Shown here: positions 33,125 through 35,255 of the stretch, piece by piece
Position numbering within the stretch: the first letter of the stretch is position 1
Layout: each line of letters starts with the position of its first letter
Translations under genes and position numbers: made by a program
Notes under the pieces: model-generated
The model's database searches: none
The model's input: only the letters and a program-made list of their open reading frames with translations
Told to the model about the DNA's origin: nothing
Assembly: GCA_029063695.1 (NCBI GenBank)
Contig: JAIDNR010000308.1
Span: 1 to 35,255, forward strand
DNA length: 35,255 bases
Source: Ruminococcus sp.
GTDB lineage: Bacteria > Bacillota > Clostridia > Oscillospirales > Ruminococcaceae
Reading direction: 5' to 3'

Positions 33125-35255
33125 TTATGGTGTTACGTCAACAGTACCTGTCACATCACCATTTTTGTCAAGTATATATTTTTCTCTCTTTGCAAGTATT
33201 TCATTGCCGTTGCTGTCGTATTCAAAATAATCAACAAATATATCTTTGCCCTTGCTATACCTTTTTTCCTTTGAAACAGGTACAAGCACATCTCCCGACC
33301 ATTTATACACAGTATCATCCGCATCGACTGCACTTGATTTTGCGTGTACGGAAAGAGTTTTGTCATCATTTATCTTAACATAGAAATATAAATCATCAAG
33401 TTCAGACCAGCTTTCAAAGTATTCAGTATCGGGATTATAGCGAAAGTAACTGCAAACCATATTCGTGGCGAGTGCCTTTGTTACTGATATATCATTATAG
33501 CCGTCGAAATCATAGTCCCTGAACATCAATAAACCTTTAGATTCAAGGTCAAGAAAAGTATCATTAATTGTTACGTCAAGTGACTGATAAAATTTGCCGT
33601 CCGAATATATTTCAACTCCGCCCGATTCTGTAATTTTATACGAAAAATTTTTCTCCTCATTGATAAGCGGTGTAAGTTCAGTAAGAACATTTGTATTGTA
33701 ACAGTCGCCCGTAAATATGTCCACAGCATACCAGCCTGTAGTTACACGGCGGTCGTCGTAATCCTCATAACTGCGAAAAACATAATACGTCCTGTCATCA
33801 AATTTCTGTCTGTTATAATATGAAATATGCCTGTTATCGTACTTTTCAAGACCGTTCCACAAAAGTTCGGACGCTCTGCTTACACTAATTATCCGTGAAT
33901 ATTCGGTGAGTGCTGTATCTATCTCGTCAAAACTGTAATCCCTGCCGAGCGATACATATTCACTGCCTCTGTATTCCGCAAGTTTCGCATTGTACTCATC
34001 TTTTGTTATTTCAGTATCATTAAACTCGTATGTCGCCTGCTCCTCTCCACAATAACCATAATCATTATAAAATTTAGCAATCATATTTATCTGATTGTTT
34101 TCAAGCCGATTGAATATTTCATGTTCAATTCCCTGACCTATATGATAATTCGAAATCGTACCGTTATCCTCATAATATCCGACTTCACCAAATGAACCAC
34201 CTATTCTGCCAAGATATATCAGTCCGTTGTCATATGTATATATATGGCAGGCGGCGGCATGACTGGTATTGGGTGAAATTATAAGTTCGAGTGTTCCGTC
34301 TGTATTCAGGTCATATATTGAAAAAGCTGAACGCTCTATAATGTCACTACCCAAAAAATAGTCATCTGACTCCATAAAATCAAACAGTGCCTGTTTATAT
34401 GCTTTCTGCCAATCGTTTAATTCAGGTATCAGAGGAATATCTATAGCATACAAATAATTACTGCCAACTTCATCTTTCTTATAGGCATATACATAAAGCT
34501 GATATTTAGAGACAAATTCCAGAGTAAAATCTGTGTACTTATTGTCAGAACTGAATTTATATTCAGCCGTTTTTGTATCGTCATCAACGGAAAACAGCGT
34601 TATTACATACTCACCGTTTTCATTTTTCCCCGAAAATACTGCTGCTGTTTTACCGTCCTGCGAAAATGCCACTTTCGGCAAACGCTGTTCTTCTGAAATA
34701 TACTTTGAATCAACATCGGTAATTTCAAGCGTATCAAGATTAAGTCTCGAATACGAAAAATTCCTGCCCGAATAAATCCAGCCTTTGTAGAGTATCAGAT
34801 AATTACCTGCTATATACTGCGGATTATACGGGTAATTCATAGTATATTCCGTATTGTTTTCGATGCGGAATTTCTCACTCGTTTTAAGATTATAGATTCC
34901 ACATTCAATAGTTGATTCTTCACAGATAATACGGTACACAAAACGACTGTCGTCTATTTTGCAAGTAATATCCGCATACACAAATCCGTCATAACTGTCA
35001 GTGCTTATCAGTTCTTTCTGCTCACCTGAAACAGTTTTAAGAATAATATTTCTGTCCTTTTCCATGATTGTACCATGCCCCGACATCTCATAACTAAGTC
35101 CAACCACAAAATTTTTCGGGCGGTACTCTGTATTTTCAGGTACAGTAAGGTCATAAAGTTTTATATTATCTGAAATTTCAGTTACATTAAGGCTGTTGTC
35201 CGAAACTTTTTTAATATTCTTCTCTGTCAGCTTCATAAACGGAATATCAATAATT
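33125..35255 (-). CDS. large beta-propeller-like protein sharing a C-terminal domain with the next gene; 5' end outside window
   Basis: The reading frame stays open to the window edge. An ATG at 35236 (703 aa) has no ribosome site and the residues upstream (IIDIPF) read on smoothly, so the true start, with any signal peptide, is probably outside. Residues about 30-260 (from that ATG) contain repeated beta-strand blocks such as SRLNLDTLEITDVD and AFSQDGKTAAVFSGKN, suggesting a propeller. About 280-440 is a second region with SIYDLNTDGTLELIIS. The last 160 residues (about 544-703; 33607-33125) match the 268-aa lipoprotein, with a DYDFDGYNDISV calcium-type loop and an ending VDVTP. Unknown function; likely extracellular or membrane-attached. 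Confidence is high that it is coding and low for any role. Confidence 0.78.
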   Translation of the reverse strand, partial: IIDIPFMKLTEKNIKKVSDNSLNVTEISDNIKLYDLTVPENTEYRPKNFVVGLSYEMSGHGTIMEKDRNIILKTVSGEQKELISTDSYDGFVYADITCKIDDSRFVYRIICEESTIECGIYNLKTSEKFRIENNTEYTMNYPYNPQYIAGNYLILYKGWIYSGRNFSYSRLNLDTLEITDVDSKYISEEQRLPKVAFSQDGKTAAVFSGKNENGEYVITLFSVDDDTKTAEYKFSSDNKYTDFTLEFVSKYQLYVYAYKKDEVGSNYLYAIDIPLIPELNDWQKAYKQALFDFMESDDYFLGSDIIERSAFSIYDLNTDGTLELIISPNTSHAAACHIYTYDNGLIYLGRIGGSFGEVGYYEDNGTISNYHIGQGIEHEIFNRLENNQINMIAKFYNDYGYCGEEQATYEFNDTEITKDEYNAKLAEYRGSEYVSLGRDYSFDEIDTALTEYSRIISVSRASELLWNGLEKYDNRHISYYNRQKFDDRTYYVFRSYEDYDDRRVTTGWYAVDIFTGDCYNTNVLTELTPLINEEKNFSYKITESGGVEIYSDGKFYQSLDVTINDTFLDLESKGLLMFRDYDFDGYNDISVTKALATNMVCSYFRYNPDTEYFESWSELDDLYFYVKINDDKTLSVHAKSSAVDADDTVYKWSGDVLVPVSKEKRYSKGKDIFVDYFEYDSNGNEILAKREKYILDKNGDVTGTVDVTP

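Overview
The window is AT-rich chromosomal DNA from a Gram-positive, low-GC anaerobe, most likely a cellulosome-producing Ruminococcus close to R. flavefaciens. The main evidence is a secreted rhamnogalacturonan lyase carrying two ricin-type carbohydrate-binding modules, a threonine-rich linker and a type I dockerin with two calcium loops of the R. flavefaciens style. The species is an inference. The Firmicute signatures (sepF-ylmH-divIVA-ileS-lspA-rluD order, mutS-mutL-miaA-hfq order, a RicA/YlbF-family protein beside mutS) are read directly from the proteins.

Left part (1-7.8 kb): a minus-strand ABC-F ATPase, a strong intrinsic terminator, then the dockerin-bearing PL11 lyase. The lyase is divergent from a large plus-strand regulator made of a LacI-like sugar-sensing domain, a degenerate GGDEF-like domain and an AraC DNA-binding domain. 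Both genes have good sigma-A promoters in the roughly 200 bp between them, and the regulator promoter overlaps one copy of a direct repeat. This looks like a small pectin-responsive locus.

Middle part (7.8-16.6 kb): a membrane protein with a HEPN-like R-x4-H motif; the glycogen branching enzyme glgB, divergent from a TetR regulator with two near-consensus promoters that overlap; an orphan peptide-binding lipoprotein with a VanY-like protein that has lost two of its zinc-ligand motifs; a cupin-type AraC regulator; and a two-gene (split) transketolase.

Right part (16.4-35.3 kb): an almost unbroken minus-strand run of housekeeping genes. In transcription order these are a 5'-incomplete 703-aa or longer protein and a paralogous lipoprotein, a RicA/YlbF-family protein with a cysteine-rich tail, mutS, mutL, miaA, hfq, a HlyD-like adaptor, ylmE, sepF, ylmH, divIVA, ileS, lspA, rluD, a 135-aa unknown, a Cof-type HAD phosphatase, a 48-aa pilin-like micro-protein and the transketolase pair. 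Spacings of a few bases, stop/start overlaps and Shine-Dalgarno sites inside upstream stop codons indicate strong translational coupling.

I found no tRNA, rRNA, CRISPR array, insertion sequence, prophage or origin. The most unusual items are the degenerate-GGDEF regulator, the 48-aa pilin-like peptide, the apparently inactive VanY-like protein, the overlapping glgB/tetR promoters, the HlyD-like gene inside the division cluster and the two-paralogue lipoprotein locus upstream of mutS.
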